Source: Planctomycetaceae bacterium (GTDB taxonomy: Bacteria; Planctomycetota; Planctomycetia; Planctomycetales; Planctomycetaceae). From it: DNA of 64,000 nt. The DNA lies in contig JABISG010000152.1 in NCBI GenBank assembly GCA_018699955.1, forward strand, positions 1 to 64,000, written 5' to 3'. Made by a program: the position numbers and the translations under genes. Of the stretch, positions 62,056-64,000 are shown piece by piece; the stretch's first letter is position 1, and each line of letters starts with the position of its first letter. A model generated the notes under the pieces. The model was given only the letters and a program-made list of their open reading frames with translations. It was not told where the DNA came from and made no database searches.

Positions 62056-62259
62056 ACCAAGCTCATCACTGGCTGCGATGCGATAGGTCTCATCAAGGCA
62101 GAAATATCGCACACCGTCGCGAACTTCTTCTTTGGTCACGTGGTATTTGCCCGGGGCAAGCGATACCTGCAGTCCGGTGCCGATTTCCCAAGCGGGCGTG
62201 TAGTACCGGAAGTCGCAGATTCTCTGTGAGCCGGAGCGCGTCGCTGACATCGTTGTCAT
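62053..62259 (-). CDS. small hypothetical protein
   Basis: 68 residues. Sequence TRSGSQRICDFRYYTPAWEI and GKYHVTKEEVRDGVRYFCLDE, polar with aromatic residues; no signal or helix motif. The composition is protein-like rather than antisense-like, but no strong Shine-Dalgarno is seen. Function unknown. Confidence 0.5.
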   Translation of the reverse strand: MTTMSATRSGSQRICDFRYYTPAWEIGTGLQVSLAPGKYHVTKEEVRDGVRYFCLDETYRIAASDELG

Positions 62260-62435
62260 TCCTTCGCTGCCCTCGCATGGGGGAACGCCTCATCGTCGTC
62301 GGTGCAGCATTTCATCGGCTATTCATCACTGCGGGCTTCAACTGCGGATGGCCGGATTTCGTTTCCTAATAGGAACTTACGCCGTCTGCGCTCGCGTTGA
62401 CGGCTGGTCGGCCGCTAAAATCCGCAGATTCCGCA

Positions 62436-62467
62436 GCAAAGCCCACGGGCTGCGGCCCGTGGGATCC
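62436..62467. repeat. palindromic repeat, family C, copy C4
   Basis: GCAAAGCCCACGGGCTGCGG followed by CCCGTGGGATCC, the best-formed member of family C with arms CCCACGGGC and GCCCGTGGG. It lies 35 bases upstream of the hemD start. Confidence 0.7.
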
Positions 62468-62501
62468 CAAAGTTTGAAGATCAACCAAAGCCGCTCCACC
62501 C

Positions 62502-63329
62502 ATGTCCTCCGCCGAACCGCCCCCACTACAACTGTGCAGCTTCGAGAGCCGCCGTGCCGATCAGATGCGCTCGTTGATCGAGCGTCAAGGAAACGTGGCG
62601 ACCGTCGTGCCGTCGATGCGCGAGGTGCCGCTGGATGAAAATGAAACTGCGCTCGATTTCGCCCAACGGCTGCTCGACGGGCAAATCGGTGTCGTCGTCT
62701 TCATGACCGGCGTTGGCGCACGCAGTCTGTTGGATACTGCCGAGACGAAGTTCGAGCGTCAGGAATTCCTGACGGCGCTCGACGCCTGCCGAATCGCGGT
62801 TCGCGGCCCGAAGCCGGCGGCCGTGTTGCGCGAATGGGGAGTGCATGTCGATTGTCGTGCTGCTGAACCGAACACGTGGCGCGAACTTCTCGCCGTAATT
62901 GACAAGGAACTTGTGGTGTCTGGAAAGACCGTCGCCGTGCAGGAGTACGGTGAGCCGAACGAAGACTTCTACGACAAGTTACGGCAACGCGGTGCGGATG
63001 TCTTACCGGTGCCGGTCTACCGTTGGGCGTTTCCCGAAGAACAGCAGCCGTTGATCGATGCAATCGAGGCAACCATCGCGGGGCGCTTCGATGCGATTCT
63101 CTTCACCAGCGCGTTTCAACTCACTAGCGTGTTGCACACTGCCGACGGGATCGGATGCCGCGACACATGGATCACCGCGGCCAACAATTGCGTCGTTGCA
63201 TCAATTGGACCGACGGCCAGTGAAGCACTGCGCCGCGTCGGGCTAACAGTCGATGTTGAAGCCGACCCGCCAAAGATGGGGCAACTTGTTCGCGCCGTTG
63301 TCGCGCAGGGTCGCAAAGCCGGACAGTAG
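62502..63329 (+). CDS. hemD: uroporphyrinogen-III synthase (HemD)
   Basis: 275 residues. HemD cyclises hydroxymethylbilane to uroporphyrinogen III with D-ring inversion for heme and cobalamin. Two similar domains: CSFESRRADQMRSLIERQG and VVFMTGVGARSLLD; then AVQEYGEPNEDFYDKLRQRG, ILFTSAFQLTSVL and ASIGPTASEALRRVGL. The family is poorly conserved, but this pattern, including TSAFQ and the IGPTAS turn, is typical. No other hem gene is in the window; the two cytochromes here need heme. Confidence 0.88.
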   Translation: MSSAEPPPLQLCSFESRRADQMRSLIERQGNVATVVPSMREVPLDENETALDFAQRLLDGQIGVVVFMTGVGARSLLDTAETKFERQEFLTALDACRIAVRGPKPAAVLREWGVHVDCRAAEPNTWRELLAVIDKELVVSGKTVAVQEYGEPNEDFYDKLRQRGADVLPVPVYRWAFPEEQQPLIDAIEATIAGRFDAILFTSAFQLTSVLHTADGIGCRDTWITAANNCVVASIGPTASEALRRVGLTVDVEADPPKMGQLVRAVVAQGRKAGQ

Positions 63330-63435
63330 GACCGCGAACAACTGGCGATTGCGTTCTGTGGTTGTATGATGGAATCGACAGTTTTGATTCACCGCATCAG
63401 TTAATTCAATTGGAACTTGTGATCGGTATTACGAT

Positions 63436-64000
63436 ATGCATTTGAGAAACGAACGAATTCGTAAACACCTGCCGCGTTGTATTCGGGACTTCGCAATTCT
63501 TGCCGTCGTTCCATTGGCGGCATTGATGTTGGCGTGCAGCGCACCGGCCGACGATCCAGCGAAGGCGAAGACGCCGCCAACAACCGAGGCGGCCGACGAC
63601 TTCGGAAAACAGTTGCCGCGCGTTCCGGCGAACGAGCCACAGGCGGCGCTGAAGGCGTTCAAAATGCAGCCGGGATTTCACGTCGAGTTGGTGGCCGCCG
63701 AGCCGTTGGTCCGCGATCCGGTGGCAATCGATTTCGACGAGAACGGCCGGATGTACGTCATCGAGTTGCCGCCGTACAATCTGTACGTGTTGGAGAACTC
63801 GAAAGAGCGTGGCTCGATCCGCCTGTTAGAAGATAGCGACGATGATGGCCGTTTCGACAAGAGCACGGTGTTTGCCGCCGATCTGAATTATCCCACCGCC
63901 ATCGCCTGCTGGGACGGCGGACTTTTTGTCGGCGATGCGCCGCATTTGTTGTATCTGAAGGACACCGACGGCGACGGCAAGGCCGACGAACGCAAGGTGA
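63436..64000 (+). CDS. 5' part of a PVC-type cytochrome c/propeller protein
   Basis: 188 codons to the window edge. Signal/lipoprotein-type segment LAVVPLAALMLACS (lipobox LMLAC) is followed by a low-complexity linker and then the start of a propeller like that of the protein at 15824: FKMQPGFHVELVAAEPLVRD, IDFDENGRMYVIELPPY, LEDSDDDGRFDKSTVFA and KDTDGDGKADER. The cytochrome domain, if present, is beyond the edge. Confidence 0.8.
   Translation, partial: MHLRNERIRKHLPRCIRDFAILAVVPLAALMLACSAPADDPAKAKTPPTTEAADDFGKQLPRVPANEPQAALKAFKMQPGFHVELVAAEPLVRDPVAIDFDENGRMYVIELPPYNLYVLENSKERGSIRLLEDSDDDGRFDKSTVFAADLNYPTAIACWDGGLFVGDAPHLLYLKDTDGDGKADERKV

Overview
The window looks like chromosomal DNA of a free-living member of the Planctomycetota, probably a Planctomycetales/Pirellulales-type heterotroph. 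This is inferred from gene content, not from a phylogeny. The supporting families are PVC-type cytochrome c proteins with HEAT-like repeats, a DUF1080 protein, a LamG protein, two Tat-exported Gfo/Idh/MocA oxidoreductases, a secreted FGE-sulfatase-like protein, a Ser/Thr kinase with C-terminal WD40 propellers, a zinc-ribbon SUFU protein, and a high density of short palindromic intergenic repeats. The DNA is moderately GC-rich with uniform codon use. I see no tRNA, rRNA, CRISPR array, prophage or integrase, and no biosynthetic cluster.

Layout. 1-1.2 kb: a minus-strand gene running off the left edge and a frameshifted IS200-like (RayT/Y1) transposase between inverted REP-like repeats. 1.4-4.3 kb: a lipoprotein, a LamG protein, an SMP-30/gluconolactonase-like protein and a small unknown. 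4.4-9.5 kb (minus): uvrB, an enolase-superfamily enzyme and an IlvD/Edd sugar-acid dehydratase. 9.7-15.8 kb: an M50 protease, a DUF1080 protein, the unknown membrane protein-rnpA-yidD group, a SUFU protein with a tyrosine-type phosphatase, and murA. 15.8-18.9 kb: a giant cytochrome c protein. 19.0-23.1 kb (minus): a complete sugar ABC importer (binding protein, permease, double ATPase). 23.3-28.7 kb: a SirB1-like protein, a PilZ-like protein, a ROK kinase, a creatininase-family hydrolase, a nucleosidase and serC. 29-35.4 kb: prs, mutS, rhomboid protease, adenylate kinase-like protein and rpsD. 35.6-40.2 kb: the kinase with 21 WD40 blades. 40.4-46 kb: a lysine-rich protein, rpsU, DUF502, queG-dapB, and a membrane protein with an ExeA-type AAA ATPase. 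46.4-49.1 kb: a soluble histidine kinase with an amide/urea-binding-type sensor domain. 49.1-55.6 kb: a Gfo/Idh/MocA oxidoreductase, purU, arfB, an SDR, a GT-C-like membrane protein and a cysteine-rich exported protein. 56.0-64 kb: folP, a second Gfo/Idh/MocA oxidoreductase, a DUF4258 two-gene unit, an FGE-like protein, apbE, an AlkD-like protein, a small unknown, hemD and the start of a second cytochrome c protein.

The genes mix housekeeping functions (repair: uvrB, mutS, alkD-like; translation: rpsD, rpsU, arfB, queG; envelope: murA, yidD, dapB; cofactors: folP, hemD, purU, apbE) with the large exported-enzyme repertoire typical of planctomycetes. The sugar ABC importer, ROK kinase, sugar-acid dehydratase, enolase-superfamily enzyme, SMP-30 protein and DUF1080 protein together suggest uptake and breakdown of carbohydrate or sugar acids, but they do not form one operon.

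The most notable structure not explained by genes is a set of at least five short palindromic repeat families (called A-E here). Copies lie between genes and at gene ends. One is inserted in frame inside mutS, next to its Walker A motif. Family A flanks the decayed RayT transposase. The most unusual proteins are the kinase with three apparent 7-bladed WD40 propellers and the cytoplasmic binding-protein/PAS/PAS histidine kinase.
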